From Coleofasciculus sp. S288 (GTDB taxonomy: Bacteria > Cyanobacteriota > Cyanobacteriia > Cyanobacteriales > Coleofasciculaceae), in the NCBI GenBank assembly GCA_020216575.1, contig JAIUYC010000286.1, forward strand, positions 1-6,039: a DNA stretch of 6,039 bases, given 5' to 3'. Made by a program: the position numbers and the translations under genes. This document shows positions 1 to 5,533 of the stretch, piece after piece. Position 1 is the first letter of the stretch; every line of letters starts with the position of its first letter. Under the pieces are notes generated by a model that ran no database searches, was not told the origin of the DNA, and saw only the letters and a program-made list of their open reading frames with translations.

Positions 1-23
1 TGTGGTGGAAAACTCAGTTTTTT

Positions 24-37
24 GGGCATAGGGCATA
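24..37. repeat. Two tandem copies of GGGCATA
   Basis: The heptamer GGGCATA occurs twice in a row after a run of six T, with a partial third copy (GG) following. Short tandem heptamers of this kind are common between cyanobacterial genes. With only two copies this is a weak repeat. I see no gene in the first 200 bases. Confidence 0.4.
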
Positions 38-91
38 GGAAATCCCTTATCCAGCAAGTATTTCCGCAAAATGATAATTTTTAGTTATCAC

Positions 92-125
92 CCTAGTACC
101 GCTACCTTTGCCGAGCGGATCTAGG
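92..125. other. Stem-loop in the leader upstream of the peroxiredoxin gene
   Basis: CCTAG (92-96) pairs with CTAGG (121-125) and CCGCT (99-103) pairs with AGCGG (114-118). They are separated by a 2x2 internal loop and closed by a 10-nt loop. This gives 10 base pairs of fairly stable stem, ending 75 nt before the peroxiredoxin start. There is no T-run after it, so it is not a classic terminator. It could be a leader-RNA structure, a protein-binding inverted repeat or a repeat remnant. Confidence 0.35.
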
Positions 126-200
126 TACGGCAGAGTCACATCAACCCAGGCTTAGATAAATGATTGTAAACTTGTGTTAAGTTTAGTTTCACTATTCATC

Positions 201-758
201 ATGATGTCTCGTCGCACGTTCTTGAGCGTTCTCTTAGCCAGTTGTCTCGCCTTCCTCACCTGGTTGAATTTCACCCCAGCCGCTAATGCCCTCGGTGGCA
301 AGCAGCCCCCCTTAAATGAACTCGCACCAGAGTTCACGCTTTCCACCAACAGTGGCGATGGTGAGGTGTCGCTGTCTGACTATCGCGGCAAGTGGGTTGT
401 CCTCTATTTCTATCCCAAAGACTTCACTTCGGGTTGCACGCTGGAAGCTCGTCGGTTTCAGCAAGACTTGCCTAAATATATTGAAAAAAATGTACAGATT
501 CTGGGCGTTAGTGCTGACGATGTAGAGTCTCATGCCGAGTTTTGCGACTCAGAGGGTCTGAAGTTTCCCTTGTTAGCGGACACCGATGGTTCCGTAAGCA
601 AAGCTTATGGGTCTTGGATGGGGTTCGTCTCTCTACGGCACACTTATCTCATCGACCCCGACGGGATTTTGCGGGAAATCTTTCTCGGTGTCAGACCAGC
701 TATTCACAGTACTGAAGTTTTAGCTCGTCTTGATGAGCTGCAATCGGCTGCTTCTTAA
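201..758 (+). CDS. Exported PrxQ/BCP-type peroxiredoxin (thiol peroxidase) with Tat signal peptide
   Basis: This is a 185-residue protein of the AhpC/TSA superfamily, PrxQ (BCP) branch, which reduces H2O2 and alkyl hydroperoxides with thioredoxin-type donors. The mature part reads as a full-length PrxQ. It opens with APEFTL and has the active-site motif PxxxTxxC (P72, T76, peroxidatic C79, in YPKDFTSGC). The usual active-site arginine is probably R146, ahead of HTYLIDPDG. The canonical PrxQ resolving cysteine five residues after the peroxidatic one is replaced by Arg84. The only other cysteine outside the signal peptide is C115 (in HAEFCDSEG), 36 residues on, which fits the PrxQ subtype whose resolving cysteine lies in the next helix. 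The N-terminus has SRRTFLS (residues 3-9), close to the twin-arginine consensus, then a hydrophobic stretch and an ANA site at 28-30, so export to the thylakoid lumen or periplasm is inferred. I chose the ATG at 201; the ATG at 204 is equally possible. The in-frame GTG at 174 would add nine hydrophobic residues before the Arg pair, which fits a Tat signal less well. No clear Shine-Dalgarno is visible. Confidence 0.93.
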   Translation: MMSRRTFLSVLLASCLAFLTWLNFTPAANALGGKQPPLNELAPEFTLSTNSGDGEVSLSDYRGKWVVLYFYPKDFTSGCTLEARRFQQDLPKYIEKNVQILGVSADDVESHAEFCDSEGLKFPLLADTDGSVSKAYGSWMGFVSLRHTYLIDPDGILREIFLGVRPAIHSTEVLARLDELQSAAS

Positions 759-792
759 GGACTTGTCTAAGCTATAACTTCATCTTGTTCCT

Positions 793-994
793 GTAGGATG
801 GGCAATGCTAGCCCTGTCAAGGTGTATCTGTAGGGACAAAGCATTTGGGCTATAACTGATAATACTTGCTGGGGTATTGATATCCAAATGCTTCGCCCTC
901 CGCCCAATACGTGATGCTAACAACGCTGAAATAGTTTAAATTGTGTGAGCATTTCCGTCACCTTGACAGGAGTAGGTGGGCAATGCCCACCTAC
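793..994. repeat. Composite inverted-repeat (MITE-like) element, about 200 bp
   Basis: The 12-mer CCTGTCAAGGTG at 813-824 is repeated as its exact reverse complement at 959-970. The similarity continues outward: GTAGGATGGGCAATGC (793-808) resembles the reverse complement of the 971-994 arm, with a gap of about 7 nt. The whole therefore behaves as an element of about 200 bp with imperfect terminal inverted repeats of roughly 32-36 nt. It contains no open reading frame or transposase and sits just downstream of the peroxiredoxin gene. A second palindromic unit (832-899) lies inside it. No convincing target-site duplication was found. Confidence 0.5.
832..899. repeat. Palindromic repeat nested in the larger element
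   Basis: The left arm, 832-848 (AGGGACAAAGCATTTGG), pairs with the right arm, 884-899 (CCAAATGCTTCGCCCT), with one bulge or mismatch near the outer end. The loop contains AATAC (861-865) and GTATT (874-878), which can form a small inner hairpin. Palindromes built on GTAGGGGCGAAGCATT-like arms are, to my knowledge, scattered through many cyanobacterial genomes. This unit looks like a diverged copy. Confidence 0.55.
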
Positions 995-995
995 T
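971..995. repeat. Near-perfect 25-nt palindrome, 12-bp arms
   Basis: The arms AGTAGGTGGGCA (971-982) and TGCCCACCTACT (984-995) are exact reverse complements around a single central A, giving a very strong cruciform or hairpin. It forms the right end of the composite element at 793-994. A degenerate relative is at 793-808. No T-tract follows, so it is a repeat and not an intrinsic terminator, although as RNA it could still stabilise a 3' end. Confidence 0.6.
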
Positions 996-1068
996 GGTAA
1001 TTTCAAGGCTTGCACAGTAGGGCTATTGGTGATGGGAGAACGCTTACCCGACATCTCGATTGCTCAGG

Positions 1069-1182
1069 TATTGTAATAAAATTGTTAAGTTTAAAAACAG
1101 TAATTTGCTTATAAAAAGATAAATTAATCAAAAGAATAAACTATTGATAATATTCGTTAAATAGTTTTTTTAATATGAGGAA
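1069..1182 (+). other. A+T-rich leader upstream of the tail-anchored protein gene
   Basis: In 1081-1140 only 9 of 60 bases are G or C, a sharp change from the flanking DNA. The region presumably holds the promoter of the downstream gene. GATAAT at 1146-1151 resembles a -10 element but has no good -35 at the right distance, so no promoter is claimed. The rest of the gap from 759 is occupied by the repeats listed above. Confidence 0.4.
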
Positions 1183-1232
1183 ATGCCCAATCATGTCTGT
1201 AAAATAAACCCAATAAAAATCTCTGCAATACT

Positions 1233-1237
1233 GGAGG
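1233..1237 (+). promoter_or_regulatory. Shine-Dalgarno GGAGG that decides the start at 1243
   Basis: GGAGG ends five bases before the ATG at 1243, an optimal spacing. The earlier in-frame ATG at 1183 has only a GAGG at 1177-1180, two bases upstream of the start, which is too close to work well. This favours 1243 as the start codon. Confidence 0.6.
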
Positions 1238-1242
1238 CCTAT

Positions 1243-1605
1243 ATGGTTGGATACACAGCAGTGAGAATACCCTTAACAGCGAATCCAGGAGACAGAATTG
1301 CTAAAGAACCTCAAACCATTGAGGAGAAAGCCAAACAACTGGCTGTAAGCGCACCCGATATTACAGGTGACTATATCCAAGTTCCTGCTTACTTCATTGT
1401 GAACTACCCTAATGGTGAAACAAAGGCACTACACCATGTTAGGGATGCTAAAGCCATTTCTGATGCCATTCGGCAGATGCGATTTGAAGAAGAAGATTGG
1501 CCTAAAGCTTCAGGAGAGGGTCAACATTCGTCCAACTTGACGGGTCTAATCTTGATGCTGATTTTGTTTTTGATGGCAACCCCCATTCTTATCGGTATTT
1601 TTTAG
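1243..1605 (+). CDS. Small protein of unknown function with C-terminal membrane anchor
   Basis: This 120-residue protein belongs to no family I recognise. Residues 1-97 are soluble, with no cysteine or signal peptide. They include an acidic and polar stretch (EEEDWPKASGEGQ, 82-94). Residues about 99-119 (LTGLILMLILFLMATPIL and following) are a single hydrophobic helix ending at the stop, so the protein is probably tail-anchored with its bulk in the cytoplasm. The segment VPAYFIVNYPNGE followed by a predicted helix (DAKAISDAIRQM) is loosely reminiscent of the cis-proline half of a thioredoxin fold, but there is no CxxC, so this is only a guess. Starting at the upstream ATG (1183) would give 140 residues; I prefer 1243 because of its Shine-Dalgarno. 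The gene stands alone, with a repeat-filled gap before it and a terminator-like hairpin after it. Confidence 0.72.
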   Translation: MVGYTAVRIPLTANPGDRIAKEPQTIEEKAKQLAVSAPDITGDYIQVPAYFIVNYPNGETKALHHVRDAKAISDAIRQMRFEEEDWPKASGEGQHSSNLTGLILMLILFLMATPILIGIF

Positions 1606-1634
1606 ATCACTGAAGCAAGGATAGATGCATTCGC

Positions 1635-1693
1635 AGGGAATGGGTAGAAGGACAGCATAGAGGTTCTTCTATTCCTCCCTGTATTTTTATTTT
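1635..1693 (+). terminator. Probable intrinsic terminator between convergent genes
   Basis: AGGGA (1635-1639) pairs with TCCCT (1676-1680), GGG (1642-1644) with TCC (1673-1675), and TAGAAG (1645-1650) with CTTCTA (1666-1671). That makes about 14 base pairs with small bulges and a 15-nt loop. The T-rich tract GTATTTTTATTTT (1681-1693) follows on the + strand. It lies 30 nt after the stop of the tail-anchored gene and just before the stop of the convergent kinase gene. The bulges make it a moderate-strength candidate. Confidence 0.5.
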
Positions 1694-1701
1694 GCGTATT
1701 A

Positions 1702-4700
1702 TTACAAGTATCGGTCAATCAAGTTTGCAATTTCTTCATAATCGAAAATTTTCGCAAGTTCCAGGATTCTGTCAGCAAAAGACGTGTACTTAGAGCCTAA
1801 TTTCTTGATTCGGATGGCTTCCTGCTCAACCTGCTCAACATCACCAATCTGAACCATTTCATACAGGAAAACCAATTCCTCATTTGGGGGAATTACTATT
1901 TCTGTTGGCATAGCCCGATTCTCCTCACTCAACTTATCACCAGAGTTTTGAAATTGAGCATCATGGTTGTTGCTATAAATCCAGGATACGTTTAAGTAGC
2001 TCTTGATTTTATTGAGCAATTCATCAAATTTGACGGGCTTGGGGAGAAAATCTTGACAACCTGACTCCCGACTCTTTTGCCGCTCCACTTCAAACACGCT
2101 GGCAGAAACGGCAATGATAATTGTATCCTGCAACTCGGGTAATTGACGGAGCTGTCTTGTCATCTCAAAACCATCTATTCCTGGCATCACTAGGTCAGTG
2201 ATAATCAAATCCGGTTGAAACTTAACGGCTTTTTCTAAACCCTCTTGTCCATCGGATGCCTCTAAGAGTTCAAAGCCAATGGGTTCTAGAATATTGATAA
2301 TGACGGCGCGATTTTCCCAGCCATCATCAACAACTAGGATTTTCTGTTTAGAGCCTTGGTAGCCAATGATGTTGTTAGCTGATTGGACACCTGTTGACTG
2401 CGTTGAGTCTAAAATAGTTGGCAAATTTATGTCAAACCAAAAGGTGCTGCCACTCCCAAGCGTACTTTTGACAAAAACTTCACTTCCCATCATTGAGACG
2501 AGTTTCTTGCTAATTGACAGTCCCAATCCAGTTCCTTCCGCCCGACGCGAACTATCCCCCACTTGCTCAAAAGGCAAGAAGATTTTTTCCAACTGATTTG
2601 GAGCCATTCCGATGCCAGTATCTTCTACTAAGAAGCGAATTGTGGTGATTGGTGATTGTTTCTCTTGCCCCTGAACCACACTCACTTTAAAAATAACGCC
2701 GCCCGTATCAGTGAATTTGACGGCATTGGAAAGAAGGTTCATCAAAACTTGGCGGAGTCGCTTTTCATCGGCATGGACTACTGTAGGGATTGGGGTGAGG
2801 GGAAGATAGGTAAAGTGAATGGATTTTTGTTGGGCTTTGAGGCGGAAGATTTCTGATAGCCCTGAAAGAAAGGAGGGAAAATGAAAATCTACTGGGTAGA
2901 GTTCGAGTTTGTTTGCCTCGATTTTAGATAGGTCTAAAATATCGTTAATCAGCGTGAGGAGGTGTTCACCGCACTGGTAAATGATGTCAAGCCCCTCCTT
3001 TTGCCTGGGAGTAAAGTGTAAGTCCCGTTGGAGAATCTGAGTGTATCCTAAAATGCCGTTGAGAGGAGTGCGCAGTTCGTGGCTCATATTTGCCAGAAAC
3101 GTGCTTTTTGCTTGGTTGGCAACTTCTGCGGCTTCTTTGGCTTGTTGCAATGCAACTTCTGCTTGTTTGCGATCGCTAATTTCACGCTTTAATTTTTGAT
3201 TAGTGTGGGTTAATTTTGCTGTCTGTTTGGCGACTTGGGCTTCTAATATGCGATTGTAGTCAGCTAAGAGTGTCTCCGCTTGTTTGCGTTCCGTAATGTC
3301 TTGAAAGGCAACAATCGCATACGCAATGTTTCCTTGAGTGTTGAAAATGGGCGTAGCACGCACCTCAAAAGGAATAATCTTCCCGTCTCGATGAACCTCT
3401 AAATCGTCAACCGTCACCGTTTCGCCGTTTAAAGCTCGCAAAGCGGGGAGTTGTTCGGTGGGGCATAACTGGTTTCCGCAATAAATTTGATAAACACCTG
3501 CCAGTTTTTCGGGCGTGGCGTCTGGGATAACGTCTATACCGAGCAAACGCTTTGCTGTCGGGTTGAAGTAGGCGACTTTACCCGTCACCTCATGAACCGA
3601 TACTCCGATGGGTAAAGCTTCGAGCAATTGATTCAGTCGGCTTTCACTGGTTCGTAAGGCGTCATTTAAAGCTTTTAGTTCGGTGAAGGAGGTTTGCAGT
3701 TGTACTGCCATATGATTAAAAGATTTTGCAAGTTCTCCCACTTCGTCGGAGCGTTCAATTTCTACGGTTTTACCCCATTCCCCCTTTGCAATCTCCTTAG
3801 CAGCGGTGTTTAAGTGCAGAATGGGTTTTGTAACCCAACGAGCGGTAAGGATACCAATAACGGTAGACCCAATTAACGCTGCTACGCACAACAGAATCGT
3901 TGTGCGAGTATGGGCGTTGATTTGCGCCATAAAGTCATTTTCTGGCACGACTACAACAATCAGCCAGTTCAGCCCAAACTGATCTCGATAGGGTGTTACT
4001 TGAGTAAACTGGCGTTGGTCTTCTAAATTGAAGTTAAGCTGTTGGCTGGCTTTAATTTCCTGGAGACTGCCAAAATAGTGGAGTAAATACTGCGTTGTCG
4101 ATCGCATTAAGCGATCGCTACTATTTTTTGCTTGAATGCGATGAACTTTACCATTTGCAATAATGTAAGGTGGCTCGTTACTTGAACTCGCTACCAGTAG
4201 ACCGTTGCGTTCTAAAATAAAGGTTTTCCCCGATGGGCTAATTTTTAATTGGTGCAGGAAATGATGAATTTGCTTTAGCTGTAAATCGACACTGATAACT
4301 CCGAGCAGCATGTTAGTCTTGTCGTAGACGGGATGGCTGTGAGAGATAGAGATGTACTCCGGATACCCTTCCCATTGGTAAATTTGACTCCATACAGGTT
4401 GACCAGCACGCACAGTATCTGCATACCAAGCTTCTTTCTGAAACTTGTAATCTTGAGCAACTTCTGGTGGATTGAGGCGATTTCCTTGCTTATCAACAGA
4501 ATAGGTGTAATTTTTCCCGCTTGTAGTGTTTGACGTTTCGCTGATTTCTAGATGGCCATCCGGATAACGTCCAGCTCCTATATAATCCCCGTTTTGACTG
4601 CCAAAGCTAATGTAGCCAACATTCTCAAAGACTTGAAGTTGTTTCCAGAAGTAGTTTCCGGCTGTTTGAAAATCGTTTAGGTTGAGCAGTCCTAACTCAA

Positions 4701-4959
4701 TTGCATCTAAATTAAGTTGATTGATTTGTTGAGGAACTGCTAAGTAGGTATCTAGATGCTGATGAATGCGGGCAGTCACTTCTAAACGTAACTGAGTCGC
4801 TAAGTTATTGACTGCCTGCTGCCCGTTTCTAAACGAGAGATACCCCACTAGCCCCACTGCCCCGACGATTTGCAAGACGAAGGGGATAATAAAGACTGTT
4901 CGCAGGGGAGCCTGTCCGGCAACTCTGGCAACTAAGCGATTGAGAACATGAATCGGCAT
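1702..4959 (-). CDS. Membrane-bound hybrid sensor histidine kinase (dCache-HAMP-PAS-HisKA-HATPase-REC)
   Basis: A 1085-residue two-component sensor that should autophosphorylate and pass phosphate to its own receiver. Order: TM1 about 21-43; extracytoplasmic dCache-like sensor 45-348, with AWY at 177-179 and [11 protein letters not shown]2 353-375; HAMP 373-425; PAS 439-556 ending in DITERKQAE; coiled coil 557-618; HisKA with H627 in [10 protein letters not shown]; HATPase with N-box N745, D780 in DTGIGM, FEQ near 798 and GTGLGLS at 809-815; REC with D878/D879, phospho-acceptor D922, S952 and K974; then a helical tail to 1085 without histidine. All catalytic residues are present, so it looks functional. 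The start at 4959 puts MPIHVLNRL just before TM1, as I would expect for this architecture. An in-frame GTG at 5070 would add 37 residues encoded partly by a low-complexity repeat. Neither start has a clear Shine-Dalgarno. The ligand is unknown and no separate response regulator gene is adjacent. Confidence 0.93.
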   Translation of the reverse strand: MPIHVLNRLVARVAGQAPLRTVFIIPFVLQIVGAVGLVGYLSFRNGQQAVNNLATQLRLEVTARIHQHLDTYLAVPQQINQLNLDAIELGLLNLNDFQTAGNYFWKQLQVFENVGYISFGSQNGDYIGAGRYPDGHLEISETSNTTSGKNYTYSVDKQGNRLNPPEVAQDYKFQKEAWYADTVRAGQPVWSQIYQWEGYPEYISISHSHPVYDKTNMLLGVISVDLQLKQIHHFLHQLKISPSGKTFILERNGLLVASSSNEPPYIIANGKVHRIQAKNSSDRLMRSTTQYLLHYFGSLQEIKASQQLNFNLEDQRQFTQVTPYRDQFGLNWLIVVVVPENDFMAQINAHTRTTILLCVAALIGSTVIGILTARWVTKPILHLNTAAKEIAKGEWGKTVEIERSDEVGELAKSFNHMAVQLQTSFTELKALNDALRTSESRLNQLLEALPIGVSVHEVTGKVAYFNPTAKRLLGIDVIPDATPEKLAGVYQIYCGNQLCPTEQLPALRALNGETVTVDDLEVHRDGKIIPFEVRATPIFNTQGNIAYAIVAFQDITERKQAETLLADYNRILEAQVAKQTAKLTHTNQKLKREISDRKQAEVALQQAKEAAEVANQAKSTFLANMSHELRTPLNGILGYTQILQRDLHFTPRQKEGLDIIYQCGEHLLTLINDILDLSKIEANKLELYPVDFHFPSFLSGLSEIFRLKAQQKSIHFTYLPLTPIPTVVHADEKRLRQVLMNLLSNAVKFTDTGGVIFKVSVVQGQEKQSPITTIRFLVEDTGIGMAPNQLEKIFLPFEQVGDSSRRAEGTGLGLSISKKLVSMMGSEVFVKSTLGSGSTFWFDINLPTILDSTQSTGVQSANNIIGYQGSKQKILVVDDGWENRAVIINILEPIGFELLEASDGQEGLEKAVKFQPDLIITDLVMPGIDGFEMTRQLRQLPELQDTIIIAVSASVFEVERQKSRESGCQDFLPKPVKFDELLNKIKSYLNVSWIYSNNHDAQFQNSGDKLSEENRAMPTEIVIPPNEELVFLYEMVQIGDVEQVEQEAIRIKKLGSKYTSFADRILELAKIFDYEEIANLIDRYL
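3169..3176. repeat. HIP1 octamer GCGATCGC
   Basis: A perfect copy of the cyanobacterial highly iterated palindrome, inside the kinase gene in the coiled-coil region. It supports a cyanobacterial origin but has no gene-specific meaning. Confidence 0.8.
4111..4118. repeat. HIP1 octamer GCGATCGC beside a 7-nt partial copy
   Basis: A second perfect HIP1 octamer lies inside the sensor-domain part of the kinase gene. A partial copy, CGATCGC (4100-4106), sits five bases upstream. Confidence 0.75.
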
Positions 4960-5028
4960 GGGGCAAAGGGGTGGCGCGGGTGGGAGAGCTTCTAATACGA
5001 AGTTGCCTTCAAACGCAGTAGACAGCAA

Positions 5029-5050
5029 GAGCAGGGAGAGCAGGGGAGAG
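5029..5050. repeat. Tandem 9-nt repeat (GAGCAGGGA/GAGCAGGGG)
   Basis: GAGCAGGGA (5029-5037) is followed directly by GAGCAGGGG (5038-5046) and AGAG. Purine-rich GAGCAGGG repeats of this kind are typical of cyanobacterial spacers. Their presence argues that this stretch is untranslated leader of the kinase gene and not an N-terminal coding extension. Confidence 0.5.
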
Positions 5051-5126
5051 AAAATGTTATTTTTGAACACAACTTAGTATCAATAGCAAAGCTATAGCGC
5101 TTCTCACCCGCATGCAATACAGCTTT

Positions 5127-5184
5127 TGTGGTGCGGACATCTTGCCTGCCCAGCGTTGAGGACGGGCGAGACGCCCATCCCACA
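5127..5184. repeat. Imperfect palindromic repeat upstream of the kinase gene
   Basis: TGTGGTGCGGACATCTTGCC (from 5127) matches the reverse complement of 5161-5184 (GACGGGCGAGACGCCCATCC and on) at 16 of 24 positions, and several mismatches are G-U compatible. The spacer is about 10 nt. This is a diverged palindromic intergenic repeat of cyanobacterial type, with no coding content. Confidence 0.5.
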
Positions 5185-5201
5185 GGACATTTAAGACTCT
5201 C

Positions 5202-5291
5202 AGGACTTACGCAAAGAACGTCTTTTAACCGCCAGTCGTAGGGACTTTGGTATCGTGTCCCTACCAGATGTAGCGTCTGTGCCTAAGTACT
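5202..5291. mobile_element. MITE-like 90-bp element, copy 1
   Basis: It begins AGGACTTACGCA (5202-5213) and ends TGCCTAAGTACT (5280-5291), a 10-of-12 match to the reverse complement of the left end. The core is a hairpin, GTAGGGAC (5238-5245) with GTCCCTAC (5257-5264). GACTCT precedes it (with one C between) and GACTTT follows, a possible 6-nt target duplication with one change. No transposase is present, so movement would need one supplied in trans. This is the more diverged of the two copies. Confidence 0.6.
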
Positions 5292-5304
5292 GACTTTATT
5301 ACAC

Positions 5305-5394
5305 AGGACTTACGCAAATTTACCTTTGAACCACCATCTGTAGGGGCGAGGCATGCCTCGCCCCTACTCTGTTGAGCATCTGTGCGTAAGTCCT
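5305..5394. mobile_element. MITE-like 90-bp element, copy 2
   Basis: The 12-bp terminal repeats are exact: AGGACTTACGCA (5305-5316) and TGCGTAAGTCCT (5383-5394). ATTACA flanks it on both sides (5298-5303 with one C between, and 5395-5400), looking like a 6-nt target duplication. It is exactly as long as copy 1, with the palindromic core in the same place, so the two are related units lying 13 nt apart. The perfect ends suggest this is the younger copy. Confidence 0.7.
5340..5367. repeat. Perfect 28-bp palindrome (core of MITE copy 2)
   Basis: The half-site GTAGGGGCGAGGCA (5340-5353) is followed directly by its exact reverse complement (5354-5367), with no spacer. It is able to form a cruciform in DNA or a strong hairpin in RNA. 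The same GTAGGG start recurs in the core of copy 1, and TAGGG recurs in the 832-899 palindrome. Confidence 0.8.
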
Positions 5395-5533
5395 ATTACA
5401 TCCAACCGAGAATTGTTATAAACACCTCCTTAGGACGATGACTTCACTCTCCTTGGGGCTATTTTCGCACTCTTGACTATCGATTCTGGAATCTAATTCC
5501 CAAGCCGACATCCGCGATTGAGCGTACCGCCCC

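Noticed and set aside
9..23. AAAACTCAGTTTTTT resembling the end of an intrinsic terminator
   Set aside because: The stem is only about five A-T-rich pairs with a three-base loop, and the upstream gene is outside the window, so nothing supports it.
174..200. In-frame GTG at 174 as start of the peroxiredoxin
   Set aside because: It would place nine mostly hydrophobic residues before the SRR motif, which does not fit a Tat signal; the ATG pair at 201/204 gives a normal n-region.
231..245. Lipobox-like L-A-S-C in the peroxiredoxin signal peptide
   Set aside because: The residues after this cysteine (LAFLTWLNF) are still part of the hydrophobic core, and an ANA cleavage site follows. A lipoprotein would normally become polar after the cysteine.
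1032..1076. Short frame starting ATGGGAGAACGC that reads MGERLPDISIAQVL
   Set aside because: It is only 14 codons, with no ribosome binding site and no recognised family; it may be chance or an unidentifiable remnant.
1702..2020. Histidine phosphotransfer (HPt) domain at the kinase C-terminus
   Set aside because: The final helical segment contains no histidine, so it cannot be a functional HPt.
5423..5431. CACCTCCTT, identical to the anti-Shine-Dalgarno region, giving a strong AAGGAGGTG on the - strand
   Set aside because: No usable start codon with a meaningful reading frame follows on the - strand (a stop comes within about 10 codons), and no 16S rRNA sequence surrounds it. Probably chance.
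5438..5476. 12-codon + strand frame MTSLSLGLFSHS
   Set aside because: Too short, no ribosome binding site in the sense orientation, and no similarity that I recognise.
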